64,000 nt of DNA from an uncultured Steroidobacter sp. (GTDB taxonomy: Bacteria; Pseudomonadota; Gammaproteobacteria; Steroidobacterales; Steroidobacteraceae): NCBI GenBank assembly GCA_937864115.1, contig CALMII010000009.1, positions 1 through 64,000 of the forward strand, given 5' to 3'. Positions 1 through 11,187 of this stretch are shown here, piece after piece. The notes beneath the pieces were generated by a model. The model saw only the letters and a list, made by a program, of their open reading frames with translations, had not been told where the DNA came from and did not search any database. Position 1 is the first letter of the stretch, and every line of letters begins with the position of its first letter. Made by a program: the position numbers and the translations under genes.

Positions 1-340
1 CCGCCGTGTTCATGGACCACGCGCCTTGCGGGGCGGGGGGGTGCACTTCCCAGCGCATTTGCGCCCACAACCGTGCCGTTAACCCCGCCACCGACGACCG
101 CGATCGTGCGCAGCAATCCCGCCAATCAGGAACTCCACCCAACTCTGTAGCAACAGACTAGGTGAAGGGCGGTATCAAGTAAGTAACGCGGGGGTTAGAT
201 GTCGGGCGAAACCGCTGCCATTGCGGATGAAGAAAGAGGAATGGCCGCAAAAAGGCGCAAAGATCACAAAGGTCGGAATCAGGATTTCATTCGTACTTTG
301 TGATCTTTGCGCCTTTTCGCGGCCATTCTTTTCTTCTCTC
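1..340. other. Gene-free left edge of the window
   Basis: No credible coding region was found here. The only structure visible is the long inverted repeat at 241-326. The first 220 bases may be the flank of a gene outside the window, but no open frame with convincing protein features enters from the left. Confidence 0.5.
241..326. repeat. Family C long inverted repeat
   Basis: The arms at about 241-272 and 295-326 are nearly perfect reverse complements; both contain gccgcaaaaaggcgc or its complement with one change. They enclose a loop of about 20 bases. The same element is at 45441-45532, where it lies inside a coding frame, and a diverged version is at 20307-20380. It sits just past the 3' end of the response regulator gene at 341, so transcription of that gene would run into this hairpin. 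Confidence 0.8.
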
Positions 341-1015
341 TCACTCCACCACGAGCTTGTATCCCGCGCCCGGCGCGGTCTGCAGCATGTCGGGATTCGT
401 CGGATCGATCTCGATCTTCTGGCGCAGGCGGTGCACGAGCTGCTTGAGGAGCTGGCGGTCGCCGGAGCCCTTGTGGCCCCACACCTGCATCAGCAGGCGG
501 TCGGAGCTGACGGTGTGGCCGGCGTTGGCGATCAGCATCTGCAGCAGGCGCAGTTCGAGCTTGGTGAGACGCACCGGCGAGTTGCCGCCGACCTGCACGG
601 TGTGCTCCTCGACATCCAGCTTGACGCGACCGGCGGCGAGCGGCGCGGAGTTTTCCATACCGGCGCGACGCAGCAACGCCTTGACGCGCGCGAGCAGCGT
701 GCGCGGGCTGAAAGGTTTGGTGAGGTAGTCGTCCGCGCCGAGTTCCAGCGCCTTCACCAGATCTTCTTCTTCGCCGCGCGCCGTCAGCATCATCACCGGC
801 ACGCGCGACTTGGTGCGCACGGCTTCGCACACCTGGAAGCCGCTGGCGCCGGGCATGTTGATGTCGAGGATCACCAGGTCCGGCGCTTCGGTCTCGAACG
901 CCTTGATGGCGCTCGGACCGTCGCCAGCCTTGACCACCAGATAGCCGGCCTGCGACAGCGTGAACGCGATCAGCGCCAGCAGGTCCTTGTCGTCGTCGGC
1001 GGAGAGGATTTTCAT
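341..1015 (-). CDS. OmpR/PhoB-family response regulator
   Basis: This 224-residue protein has an N-terminal receiver domain (acidic DDD at residues 7-9, phospho-acceptor Asp51 in LVILDINMPG, switch Thr in MMLTARG, Lys in DYLTKPF). A C-terminal winged-helix DNA-binding domain (about 125-224) carries the VRLTKLELRLLQMLI motif. It lies downstream of, and codirectional with, the sensor kinase at 1236-3341 and is presumably its partner. The 220-base gap between them holds direct repeats at 1022-1050 and a family A element. Since the kinase follows a sulfate importer, the pair may respond to sulfur supply or redox state; that is inference. The family is certain, the stimulus unknown. Confidence 0.95.
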   Translation of the reverse strand: MKILSADDDKDLLALIAFTLSQAGYLVVKAGDGPSAIKAFETEAPDLVILDINMPGASGFQVCEAVRTKSRVPVMMLTARGEEEDLVKALELGADDYLTKPFSPRTLLARVKALLRRAGMENSAPLAAGRVKLDVEEHTVQVGGNSPVRLTKLELRLLQMLIANAGHTVSSDRLLMQVWGHKGSGDRQLLKQLVHRLRQKIEIDPTNPDMLQTAPGAGYKLVVE

Positions 1016-1021
1016 AGAGTA

Positions 1022-1050
1022 GTGACGAAAGTGACGGCGGTGACGAAAGT
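1022..1050. repeat. Two 11-bp direct repeats just upstream of the response regulator
   Basis: The sequence gtgacgaaagt occurs at 1022-1032 and again at 1040-1050, with a partial third copy (cacgaag) from 1051. The 18-base spacing is not a standard Pho-box spacing. The repeats end only 7 bases before the start codon at 1015, so they could be an operator for autoregulation or simply a short repeat array. Confidence 0.45.
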
Positions 1051-1147
1051 CACGAAGGCCAGAATAGGGCAGGCCGCCTGCGCGGCGTATACAGAAATGT
1101 CATATGGTCGTAACCGCGTCGTACCTGCATCAAAGGATTGCTCTTGC

Positions 1148-1224
1148 TGTGGGGCCGGCTTCAGCCGGCCTGGAACTGTCAGGCTGCGACCGAAGGAAGT
1201 CCCGCGGGAAAGCCTGACCTACAG
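1148..1224. repeat. Family A palindromic repeat, copy 1
   Basis: A ggccggcttcagccggcc palindrome is followed by the aggctg...gaccgaaggaagtcccgcgggaaagcct stem variant and a closing cctacag. It lies between the sensor kinase stop and the response regulator start, inside the presumed transcript. Confidence 0.8.
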
Positions 1225-1235
1225 GAAGAGACCGA

Positions 1236-3341
1236 TCACTCCGATTTCGCCTGCTGCAACTCCACCACGAAGCGCGTCCGGCCGTCCTTGCGCTCCGCGT
1301 GAATGGAGCCTTCGTGACGATTGATGATCGACTTGACGATCCATAGTCCGAGACCGAGGCCGCCGGGTTCAGGCTCCTGCTCGGGGCCGCGATGGAAGCG
1401 CTCGAAGATCGAGCCCGACTCGATGTCCGGAACGCCGGGACCTTCATCCTCCACCCACACGGTGACGGTGCGATCCGTCGCCGAAGCACCCACACGAACG
1501 ACGCTGTCTTCCGGTGCGAACTTGCTGGCGTTCGCCAGCAGGTTGACGAACACCTGCGTGAGACGCGGACCGTCGCCATCGATGCGCGGCAGATCCTCGG
1601 GGAGGTCGAGCTCCAGCGTCTGCCGGCGTTGTTTCAGCAACGCGCCGATCAATGCATCCGCATCCTCCACCAGTTCCTCGACCGCGATGCTCTGGTGACG
1701 GATGCCGAGCTGGCCGGATTCGATGCGCACGCTCTCCAGCAGGTTGTCGATCAGGCGCGTCAACCGCAGCGCGCCGCGTTCCAGCGACAGCACCAGTTCC
1801 TTCTGATCGGCCGGCGGCATCGTGTCCATGCCTTCGCGCAGCAGTTCGATGGAGGCGAGCTGCGCGGCCAGCGGCGTGCGGAATTCGTGCGAGATGTTCG
1901 CGAGCACGGAATCGCGCGCGCGGCGCACGCCTTCCAGTTCGGTTTCGTCGCGGATCACCTGCACCTGCAGATCGTCGACCGGCGAGGCGCTGGTGATGAT
2001 GGCCGTGCGCGGTGCACCCTCGCGCAGGTTCAATCGTTCGGTCGCCTGCGCGCTGCCCTCGGTGCGCGCGCGCAGGATCGGGCAATTGTTCTCGCACGGT
2101 CGCACGCCGTTCTCGGCACAGGGCTTCAGCACGTCGCCGCAGAAGCGGCCGATGGCATCGTGTGCCTGCACGCCCATGAGTCGCGCCGCCTGCGGATTCA
2201 GGTAGCGGATGACGCGTGACTTGTCGACGGCATACACGCCTTCGACGATGCCGCTGAGCACGGCCTGCGCTTCGGCCTCGCTGCGCCGCAACGCGCCCGT
2301 GAGTTCCACGAGATTGTTGCGCATGTCTTCCATGGTGCGCCCGAGCTGGCCGACTTCCTTGGTGCCGCCGACGGGAATCGACGTCGAGAAATCGCCGTGG
2401 CCGAGGCGTTCGGCGGCTTCGGTCAGGGTGCTCACCGGACCCGTCACCTGCTGGCCGAGAATCACGCCGGCCAGCACGGCCACCGCCGCGAGAATGACCG
2501 CGGTGACCAGCAGCCGCCGCACCAGGCTGCCGACGGATTCGTCGATGTCGCTCGCCGCCAAACGCGCTTCCAGCAGCGCGATCGCCTCGCCCGTCGAGGC
2601 GAACACGGGGAAGCTCGCCGCGTACAGATCGTCGCTCTCGATGCGCGCAACGGCGGACCGGCCATCCGACAGGCCCGCCGAATGCAGCCGCGTGTAATCG
2701 TCGACCTTCTTGTTCTCGACGAAGCTGCGATAACCGATCAGGCGGATCGGCATGCCGACGCGATCCGACAGCACGCGGCCGAGCTTCTCGTCGAACAGCC
2801 GCGCCACGTACAGACGCCGTTCCGTCGCACCGCCGATCTGCGCCGACGCGCCGAGCACGGCGTACGGTGCATTGCTCGCAGCAACCAGAAAGCGTTCGCC
2901 CTGCTCGGCCCCGGTCTCGGCGATTTCCGCCCACGGCAGCGCCACGCCGGCCTGCGCGACGAGGGTCTTGCCTTCGAACACGGCGCACGAAGCGATCGTG
3001 TCGCTGTTGCAGGAACGGCGCAGATAGGGACCGACGGCGGCAGCCTGCCGGTCGGCGAGCAGCCGCTGCAGCGTGGCGCGTTCGGCCACGGTCTTGGCCT
3101 GGATCAGCGCGTCTTCGCCGTAGCGACGCAGATCCTCGCGCGCCATCGCGCCGGCGAGCTGCACGCGCGACTTGCCCTGCTGGTCGGCGAGATCGCGCAG
3201 CGAGCCGATCGCGGAAATGGAAATGCCGCCCACCACCAGCACCACGATCGCGACGTTGATGGCCGCGATCCAGAAGCCCAGGCTCGCACGCGAGGTGTCG
3301 ATCTGGAGCTGGTCGATGAATTCCTGGAGTCGGGAAAGCAT
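1236..3341 (-). CDS. Membrane sensor histidine kinase with HAMP and four-cysteine PAS domain
   Basis: This 701-residue kinase has a transmembrane helix near residues 22-45, a large periplasmic region, a second helix near 278-298 and a HAMP linker (about 298-350). A PAS domain (about 355-470) follows, then a HisKA dimerization domain with SHEFRTPL (His485) and a HATPase domain with N, G1 (DEGPGVP) and G2 (GGLGLGL) boxes. The PAS domain carries Cys401, Cys408, Cys416 and Cys420, a spacing that suggests redox or metal sensing, though no ligand can be proved. It starts 10 bases after cysW, so it probably belongs to the sulfate importer operon. The family call is certain; the signal is inferred. 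Confidence 0.93.
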   Translation of the reverse strand: MLSRLQEFIDQLQIDTSRASLGFWIAAINVAIVVLVVGGISISAIGSLRDLADQQGKSRVQLAGAMAREDLRRYGEDALIQAKTVAERATLQRLLADRQAAAVGPYLRRSCNSDTIASCAVFEGKTLVAQAGVALPWAEIAETGAEQGERFLVAASNAPYAVLGASAQIGGATERRLYVARLFDEKLGRVLSDRVGMPIRLIGYRSFVENKKVDDYTRLHSAGLSDGRSAVARIESDDLYAASFPVFASTGEAIALLEARLAASDIDESVGSLVRRLLVTAVILAAVAVLAGVILGQQVTGPVSTLTEAAERLGHGDFSTSIPVGGTKEVGQLGRTMEDMRNNLVELTGALRRSEAEAQAVLSGIVEGVYAVDKSRVIRYLNPQAARLMGVQAHDAIGRFCGDVLKPCAENGVRPCENNCPILRARTEGSAQATERLNLREGAPRTAIITSASPVDDLQVQVIRDETELEGVRRARDSVLANISHEFRTPLAAQLASIELLREGMDTMPPADQKELVLSLERGALRLTRLIDNLLESVRIESGQLGIRHQSIAVEELVEDADALIGALLKQRRQTLELDLPEDLPRIDGDGPRLTQVFVNLLANASKFAPEDSVVRVGASATDRTVTVWVEDEGPGVPDIESGSIFERFHRGPEQEPEPGGLGLGLWIVKSIINRHEGSIHAERKDGRTRFVVELQQAKSE

Positions 3342-3351
3342 GGGTCCGAAG

Positions 3352-4224
3352 CTATCGCTTGCTGTATCCGGTGCGCCACTCGACCAGCGACTTGATGATG
3401 AGCGTGACCACGGCCAGCAGCGTCAGCAGCGAGGCCACGGCGAACGCGCCCACGAAGTTGTACTCGTTATATAGGATTTCGACGTGCAGCGGCATGGTCG
3501 TGGTCAGCCCGCGGATGTGGCCCGACACCACGGACACGGCGCCGAACTCGCCCATCGCGCGCGCATTGCACAGGATCACGCCATAGACCAGACCCCAGCG
3601 GATCTTCGGCAGCGTAACGTGGAAGAACGTCATCAGTCCGCCCGCGCCGAGCGTGATCGCGGCTTCTTCCTCGTCGTTGCCGAGCTGCTGCATCAGCGGA
3701 ATCAGCTCGCGCGCCACGTACGGGAAGGTCACGAACATGGTCGCCAGCACGATGCCCGGCAGCGCGAAGATGATGCTGATGTCGTGCTCCTGCAGCCACA
3801 GCCCGAACCAGCCCTGCATGCCGAACAGCAGCACGTAGATCAGGCCCGAGATCACGGGCGACACGGCGATCGGCAGATCGATGAGCGTGATCAGGATGCT
3901 CTTGCCCTTGAATTCGAACTTGGCGATGGCCCACGCGGCGGCGATGCCGAACACGGTGTTGACCGGCACGACGATCGCGGCGGTGATGAGCGTGAGCCGG
4001 ATCGCGGCCAGCGTGTCCGGATCGGCGAAGCTCTCGACATACATTTCGAAGCCCTTGCTCAGCGCGGTGGCGAACACCGTGATGAGCGGCGCGAACAAGA
4101 GCGCCGCGAGGAACAGCAGCGACAGCGCGATGAACATGCCCTTGATGAGCGTGCTGACGAACGTGTCGCGCCCCGGGCGGCTCGCCAGTTCCGCCAGCAG
4201 TGCCTTGGACGGTCCGTGCGCCAT
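3352..4224 (-). CDS. cysW: Sulfate ABC transporter permease CysW
   Basis: This 290-residue inner-membrane protein has about six hydrophobic helices and the binding-protein-dependent permease EAA loop ([21 protein letters not shown]). The regions around [15 protein letters not shown] and [16 protein letters not shown] are typical of CysW, which forms the heterodimeric channel with CysT for sulfate or thiosulfate import. Its start codon shares one base with the cysT stop codon, indicating translational coupling. Length matches the family. Confidence 0.93.
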   Translation of the reverse strand: MAHGPSKALLAELASRPGRDTFVSTLIKGMFIALSLLFLAALLFAPLITVFATALSKGFEMYVESFADPDTLAAIRLTLITAAIVVPVNTVFGIAAAWAIAKFEFKGKSILITLIDLPIAVSPVISGLIYVLLFGMQGWFGLWLQEHDISIIFALPGIVLATMFVTFPYVARELIPLMQQLGNDEEEAAITLGAGGLMTFFHVTLPKIRWGLVYGVILCNARAMGEFGAVSVVSGHIRGLTTTMPLHVEILYNEYNFVGAFAVASLLTLLAVVTLIIKSLVEWRTGYSKR

Positions 4225-5069
4225 CAGCGTCCCGCCGCCACGTGCCGGCGACGCCCCCAGGTCTGCAGCAGGTTGATCGACAGCAGCATCACGAACGAAA
4301 TCACGAGCATGAGAAAGCCGATGGCCGCGGCGCCGACGTAGTCGAACTGCTCCAGCTTGATGACGATCAGCAGCGGCGCGATCTCGGTCTTCATCGGCAG
4401 GTTGCCGGCGATGAAGATCACCGAGCCGTATTCGCCGACGCCGCGCGCGAATGCCATCGTGAATCCGGTCAGCAGCGCCGGCAGCACGGTCGGCAGGATG
4501 ATGCGGCGGAAGATCGTGAAGCGTCCCGCGCCGAGCGTTTCGGCGGCGTCTTCCAGGTCGCGCTGCACTTCGAGCAATGCCGGCTGCACCGAGCGCACGA
4601 CAAACGGCAGGCCGATCAGCGTCAGCGCCACCACCACGCCGATCCAGGTGTAGGCGACCTTGATGCCGAACGGCGCGAGATGCTGGCCGATCCAGCCGTT
4701 CTCCGCGAACACCGCCGTGAGCGCGATGCCGGACACGGCCGTCGGCAGCGCGAAGGGCATGTCGATGAGCGCATCGATGAACTTGCGTCCCGGAAAGTCA
4801 TAGCGCACCAGCGTCCAAGCGATGACGAAGCCGAACACGGCGTTCAGCGTCGCGGCGAGGAACGACGCGCCGAAGCTGAGACGGAAAGAGGCCAGCACGC
4901 GCGGATCGAACAGCACGTTGAGGAAGTCGCGCCAGCCCATGGTGCCGGTCTTGAGCACCAGCGCCGCGAGCGGAATCAGCACCAGCGCGCAGAGAAAAAA
5001 GACCGAGAACCCGAGCGTCAGTCCGAAGCCGGGGAGGATGGAGGGTTGGCGGAGTGCGGAGGAGGACAT
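4224..5069 (-). CDS. cysT: Sulfate ABC transporter permease CysT (CysU)
   Basis: This 281-residue membrane protein begins with a hydrophobic helix ([20 protein letters not shown]). It contains the EAA motif ([21 protein letters not shown]) and the [14 protein letters not shown] segment typical of CysT. It pairs with CysW to form the sulfate-permease channel. A family D repeat begins one base upstream of its start codon and separates it from the binding-protein gene, leaving no clear independent ribosome-binding site. Family membership is secure. Confidence 0.93.
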   Translation of the reverse strand: MSSSALRQPSILPGFGLTLGFSVFFLCALVLIPLAALVLKTGTMGWRDFLNVLFDPRVLASFRLSFGASFLAATLNAVFGFVIAWTLVRYDFPGRKFIDALIDMPFALPTAVSGIALTAVFAENGWIGQHLAPFGIKVAYTWIGVVVALTLIGLPFVVRSVQPALLEVQRDLEDAAETLGAGRFTIFRRIILPTVLPALLTGFTMAFARGVGEYGSVIFIAGNLPMKTEIAPLLIVIKLEQFDYVGAAAIGFLMLVISFVMLLSINLLQTWGRRRHVAAGR

Positions 5070-5070
5070 G

Positions 5071-5191
5071 GGGCTACAGGCCGCAGGCTACAGGCGACTG
5101 GCCAGAGTCCGCACGCAATCGCGAAGCACCCAGGCACGGGGAACGCGTGATCCTTCTCTGGCCAGTCGCCAGTAGCCAGTAGCCTGTAGCC
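5071..5191. repeat. Family D inverted repeat (ctacaggc/ggccagag type)
   Basis: Blocks of ggctacagg, gcaggctacaggcgact and ggccagag on the left are mirrored on the right by ctctggccagtcgcc, agtagcc and agcctgtagcc. The element fills the gap between sbp and cysT within the importer operon. Related copies are at 46447-46540 and 58020-58140, both also directly at gene starts. Confidence 0.75.
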
Positions 5192-5198
5192 TTCCTCC

Positions 5199-6274
5199 TC
5201 ACTTCCCGCCCGCCCTGTAGATCTGATCGAACACCGCGCCATCCGCGAAATGCTGCTCGTGCGCCTGGTTCCAGCCGCCGAACACTTCATCGATCGTGAA
5301 CGTCGCGACGGCCGGAAACTGCGCGCGATGGCGCTCCAGCACCTGCACATTGCGCGGCCGGAAATAGTGTTTCGCGACGATGTCCTGGCCGGCGTCCGAA
5401 TAAAGATGCTGCAGGTACGCCTCGGCCACCTGCCGCGTGCCGCGGCGATCCACCACGGTGTCCACGACCGCCACCGGCGGCTCGGCGAGGATGGTGATCG
5501 ACGGCATGACGATTTCGACTTTCTCGGGACCGAGTTCGCGCAGTGCCAGCAGCGCTTCGTTCTCCCATGCGATCAGCACATCGCCGATCTCGCGCTGCAC
5601 GAACGTGTTGGTCGAGCCGCGCGCGCCGCTGTCGAGCACCGGCGCATGCCGGAAAATGTCGGCCACGAATTTCGCCGCTGCCGCCTGCGCCTCTTCCACC
5701 TGCGCCTCGGCCGCGGGATCGTCGAGCTTCGACCAGTCGCCGCCGAGCTGGCGGTGCAGTGCGTAACCCCAGGCGGCGAGATAGTTCCAGCGCGCGCCGC
5801 CGGAGGTCTTGGGATTCGGCGTCACGACGCTCACGCCCTCGCGCACCAGGTCGGGCCAGTCATGAATCTGTTTCGGATTGCCCTTGCGCACCAGGAACAC
5901 GATGGTCGAGGTGTAGGGCGCGCTGTTGGCGGGAAAACGCGTCTGCCAGTTGGCGCCGAGTCGCTTGCCCTTCGTCTGGATGGAATTGATGTCGTAGGCG
6001 AGCGCGAGCGTCACGACATCGGCATCCAGTCCGTCGATGACGGCGCGGGCCTGGCTGCCGGAGCCGGCGTGCGACTGCTTGACCGTGACGCGCTGGCCGG
6101 TGCGCTGTTGCCAGTCGCGCGCGAAGTCTTCGTTGAAATCGCGGTACAGCTCGCGCGTCGGGTCGTAGCTGACGTTGAGCAGCGTGACCTTGTTGCCGCC
6201 CGAATCGCCGGCGCCGCCGCAACCGGCGAGCAGCGCGACGGACAGCATCGATGCGAACAGCAGTCTGGGCGGCT

Positions 6275-6278
<4 letters not shown>
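5199..6278 (-). CDS. sbp: Periplasmic sulfate-binding lipoprotein
   Basis: This 359-residue protein starts with a lipoprotein signal (lipobox LLAGC, Cys20), so it is probably membrane-anchored rather than freely periplasmic. Family motifs are [52 protein letters not shown] and [17 protein letters not shown], which in Sbp/CysP contact the sulfate ion. Its ATG overlaps the stop of cysA by four bases (ATGA), so the order of translation is cysA, sbp, cysT, cysW. Sulfate is the likeliest ligand; thiosulfate or another oxyanion cannot be excluded. Confidence 0.92.
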
Positions 6279-8077
<1,799 letters not shown>

Positions 8078-8413
8078 AGGGTGCGCGAGCTTACCGGCGC
8101 CCGGGTAGCAGGGTCAGTCTCGGGGAGGTGACAAAGCGGTTACAGAAATCTGTGCTTTTTGTAGGTCAGGCTTTAGCCTGACATCCGAAAAGAGGCCGGC
8201 TGTGACCGAAGGAAATCCCGCGGGAAAGCCGGCCCCACAGTAAGAGAGAGGCCCCCACCCTGACCCTCTCTTTCTGTGGGTCAGGCTTCAGCCTGACATC
8301 CGAAAAGAGCCGGCTGAAGCCGGCCCCACAAGGGGAAGGCAGACACGGATGACGAGTCGCGGTCGACCGGCAAGAATGCAGTCCGCCCGCCCTCCGCCAC
8401 CGGTCACCGCCTC
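8078..8413. other. Intergenic region between divergent cysA and the DUF853-like ATPase
   Basis: This 336-base gap contains no gene. About half is occupied by two tandem family A repeats (8160-8330), with a short family B fragment (gaggcccccaccctgaccc, near 8250) between them. Promoters for both neighbours must lie in the flanks; none was identified with confidence. Confidence 0.6.
8160..8330. repeat. Family A palindromic repeats, copies 2 and 3 in tandem
   Basis: Copy 2 has gtaggtcaggctttagcctgac followed by a ggccggctgtgaccgaaggaaatcc...gccggccccaca stem with the long internal loop. Copy 3 has gggtcaggcttcagcctgac followed by the short-loop ccggctgaagccgg form. Both share an atccgaaaagag spacer, suggesting tandem duplication. 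Confidence 0.8.
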
Positions 8414-10816
8414 ATGCCCACGCTCCCCGCCTACGAAAAACTCGGTTCCTTCTACCTGGGCCGCGAAGTCGACCCCGCGACCGGCACGGACCGGCCCGAT
8501 CTCCTCTTATACGACTCGCGCGACCTGACCACCCATGCCGTCTGCGTCGGCATGACCGGCAGCGGCAAGACCGGCCTGTGCCTGTCGCTGCTGGAAGAGG
8601 CCGCGATCGACGGCATCCCCACCATCGCGATCGACCCGAAGGGCGACCTCGGCAACCTGCTGCTCACCTTCCCGCAGCTGCGGCCGGAGGACTTCGCGCC
8701 GTGGGTCGACCCCGGCGAGGCCGCCCGCAAGGGGCAATCGACCGAAGGCTATGCCGCTGCCACCGCCGACACCTGGCGCAAGGGACTGGCGGATTGGGGC
8801 CAGGATGGCCAGCGCATCCAGCGGTTTCGCGACGCGGCAGACGTCGCCATCTACACGCCGGGCAGCACCTCGGGCCGGCCGCTGTCGGTGCTGCGTTCCT
8901 TCAGCGCCCCCGGCGAGGACCTGCGTACCGATGCCGGCGCGCTGCGCGAACGCATCGGCTCGACCGTCGCCGGCCTCCTGAGCCTGGTCGGCATCGAAGC
9001 CGATCCGCTGCAGAGCCGCGAACACATCCTGCTGTCCACGCTGCTCGATCAGGCCTGGAGCGCGGGCCGCGATCTCGATCTGGCGGCGCTGATCCAGGGC
9101 ATCCAGAAACCGGGCTTCGACAAGGTCGGCGTGTTCGACCTGGAGACGTTCTATCCCGCGAAGGAACGCCTGCAGCTCGCCATGTCGCTCAACAACCTGA
9201 TCGCCTCGCCCGCATTCGCGGCCTGGATGCAGGGCGAGCCGCTCGACGTACAGCGATTGCTGTTCACCGACGCCGGCAAGCCGCGCATCGCGGTGATCTC
9301 GATCGCGCATCTGAACGATGCCGAGCGCATGTTCGTGGTCACGCTGCTGCTCGGCGAAGTCGTCGCGTGGATGCGCCGCCAGTCCGGCACGTCGAGCCTG
9401 CGCGCGCTGCTCTACATGGACGAGATCTTCGGCTACTTCCCGCCGACGGCGATGCCGCCATCGAAACAGCCGTTGCTCACGCTGATGAAACAGGCGCGCG
9501 CCTTCGGCCTCGGCGTCGTACTGGCGACGCAGAATCCCGTCGATCTCGATTACAAGGGACTCTCGAACGCCGGCACCTGGTTCATCGGCCGGCTGCAGAC
9601 CGAGCGCGACAAGGCGCGCGTCATCGATGGCCTGGTGAGCGCCGGTGACGGCCTGAACAAGAGCGAACTCGAAGCGCTGCTCGCCAATCTCACCGGCCGC
9701 GTGTTCCTGATGCGCAATGCGCACGACGATGCGCCCGTGCTGTTCCGCACGCGCTGGGCGCTGTCGTATCTGCGCGGACCGCTGACGCTGCCGGAGATCG
9801 CCAGACTCTCCCCCTCCACTTCTTCACCCCCTCCTCCGCGCGAGCGGGGAGGAGGCGTGCGAAGCGCGCCGGAGATCCCCCAGCGAGGGGAGAGGGCCGG
9901 GGTGGGGGCCTCTTCCGCGGCGACCATCACCAAACCCGTCATCCCCGCCGGCATCGACGAGTTCTATCTCCCCCGCGACACCGGCAATCGCTATGTCCCG
10001 CACCTCCTGGGCCAGGTCCGCCTGCACTTCGTGAATGCACCGGCCGGCATCGACGCCTGGGAAACGCGCTCGTATCTCGTGCCGGTCGAAGTCGACTCGG
10101 AACCGCAGTGGTCGCAGGCCGAAACCGGCGGCGATCTCAAGGCGCAGCTGCAGAAGTCAGCGCCTGCCGATGCGGCGTACGCAGATGCTCCGGCGTCGCT
10201 GCTGCGCGCCGACAGTTACAAGTCCTGGCGCAAGCAACTCGAAGCGCACGTCTATGAGTCGGCGGGACTCGACGTCTTCCGCAACGCCATGCTCGGCGCG
10301 ACTTCTGCCGCCGGCATGTCGGAAGCGGATTTCCGTGCACGCATCGCGCTCAACCTGCGCGAGAAGCGCGACGCCGCGGTCGAAGCCCTGCGCAAGAAAT
10401 ACGCCCCCCGCCTGACGACGCTGCAGGACCAGATCCGCCGCGCGCAGGATCGTGTCGAGCGCGAAAGCTCGCAGCTGTCGCAACAGAAGATGTCCACCGC
10501 CATCAGCATCGGCACGTCCATCCTTGGCGCGTTCCTCGGGCGCAAGAAAATCAGCGCGACCAACATGGGACGGGTCGGCACGGCCGCACGCAGCGCCGGG
10601 CGCATCGGTCGCGAGAGCGACGACGTCACGCGCGCACAGGAGAGCCTCGAAGTGCTGCAGCAGCGCCACGCAGATCTGGAAAACGAATTCGAACAGGAAA
10701 CCAGTCGGCTGCAGGGCGAGTTCGATCCCGCCGTGGCCGCGGTCGACCGGGTGCAGATCAAGCCGCGCAAGTCCGATATCGATGTGACGTTGCTGGCGCT
10801 GGTGTGGGTGGGCTGA
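8414..10816 (+). CDS. HerA/DUF853-like P-loop ATPase
   Basis: This 800-residue protein opens with an N-terminal beta region and Walker A GMTGSGKTG (46-54), followed by IPTIAIDPKGDLGNLL, a hallmark of the DUF87/DUF853 group of FtsK-HerA ATPases. A Walker B-like LLYMDEIFG and a sensor region VVLATQNPVDLDYKGLSN follow. The C-terminal third (about 620-780) is charged and probably coiled coil. Residues about 465-500 are a Pro/Arg/Gly-rich linker encoded by a family B repeat. Relatives are implicated in DNA translocation or conjugation-like ATPase functions, but no substrate can be assigned. It stands alone on the plus strand. Confidence 0.85.
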   Translation: MPTLPAYEKLGSFYLGREVDPATGTDRPDLLLYDSRDLTTHAVCVGMTGSGKTGLCLSLLEEAAIDGIPTIAIDPKGDLGNLLLTFPQLRPEDFAPWVDPGEAARKGQSTEGYAAATADTWRKGLADWGQDGQRIQRFRDAADVAIYTPGSTSGRPLSVLRSFSAPGEDLRTDAGALRERIGSTVAGLLSLVGIEADPLQSREHILLSTLLDQAWSAGRDLDLAALIQGIQKPGFDKVGVFDLETFYPAKERLQLAMSLNNLIASPAFAAWMQGEPLDVQRLLFTDAGKPRIAVISIAHLNDAERMFVVTLLLGEVVAWMRRQSGTSSLRALLYMDEIFGYFPPTAMPPSKQPLLTLMKQARAFGLGVVLATQNPVDLDYKGLSNAGTWFIGRLQTERDKARVIDGLVSAGDGLNKSELEALLANLTGRVFLMRNAHDDAPVLFRTRWALSYLRGPLTLPEIARLSPSTSSPPPPRERGGGVRSAPEIPQRGERAGVGASSAATITKPVIPAGIDEFYLPRDTGNRYVPHLLGQVRLHFVNAPAGIDAWETRSYLVPVEVDSEPQWSQAETGGDLKAQLQKSAPADAAYADAPASLLRADSYKSWRKQLEAHVYESAGLDVFRNAMLGATSAAGMSEADFRARIALNLREKRDAAVEALRKKYAPRLTTLQDQIRRAQDRVERESSQLSQQKMSTAISIGTSILGAFLGRKKISATNMGRVGTAARSAGRIGRESDDVTRAQESLEVLQQRHADLENEFEQETSRLQGEFDPAVAAVDRVQIKPRKSDIDVTLLALVWVG
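9806..9912. repeat. Family B repeat lying in frame inside a coding region
   Basis: The stretch has the same parts as the intergenic copies at 42041-42129 and 51528-51614: cctcctccgcgcgagcgggg, aggaggcgtgcgaagcgcgcc, gagatcccc and gagagggccggggtggggg. Here it stays open in the frame of the DUF853-like ATPase and encodes a low-complexity linker between the ATPase domain and the C-terminal part. Confidence 0.8.
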
Positions 10817-10856
10817 CGTTCAGCCGTGCAGCGCGTCTGGCCGCGGCCTGGACGAT

Positions 10857-10869
10857 GGCATAATATGCC
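10857..10869. promoter_or_regulatory. Perfect 13-bp palindrome in the parDE promoter
   Basis: The sequence ggcataatatgcc is a perfect palindrome around its central base. It starts 40 bases before the parD ATG and contains a cataat hexamer that could be a -10 box. ParD ribbon-helix-helix dimers usually repress their own promoter at such palindromes, so this is a likely autoregulatory operator. Confidence 0.5.
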
Positions 10870-10896
10870 ACTCTCTCTTCCCTCCGGGAAACGCAC

Positions 10897-11187
10897 ATGG
10901 GCACCCGCAACGTCGTCCTCACGGATCACCAGGAAGCGCTGATAGACGAACTCGTATCGAAAGGCTGCTATCAGAACGCCAGTGAAGTCCTGCGCGAAGG
11001 CCTGCGCCTCGTCGAGAGTCGCGCCGCCGAAGAGAAGGCCCGGCTCAAGGCACTCCGCGACGCCGCGCGCGTCGGAACAGACGACATCGATGCGGGCCGG
11101 TTTAGCGAGTTCAGCAGCATGTCGGATTTGCGACGGCACCTGGACTCGCTTGCCGCGCGCGCAGCTGCGTCCGCCCGTTCGCGATGA
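10897..11187 (+). CDS. parD: ParD-family antitoxin
   Basis: This 96-residue protein has the layout of the CC2985-type ParD family: an N-terminal ribbon-helix-helix DNA-binding segment (RNVVLTDHQEALIDELVSKGCYQNASEVLREGLRLVE) and a charged C-terminal arm that would bind the toxin. It overlaps the following parE gene by four bases (ATGA), the normal arrangement for antitoxin and toxin. It is expected to neutralise ParE and to repress the operon together with it. Confidence 0.92.
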   Translation: MGTRNVVLTDHQEALIDELVSKGCYQNASEVLREGLRLVESRAAEEKARLKALRDAARVGTDDIDAGRFSEFSSMSDLRRHLDSLAARAAASARSR

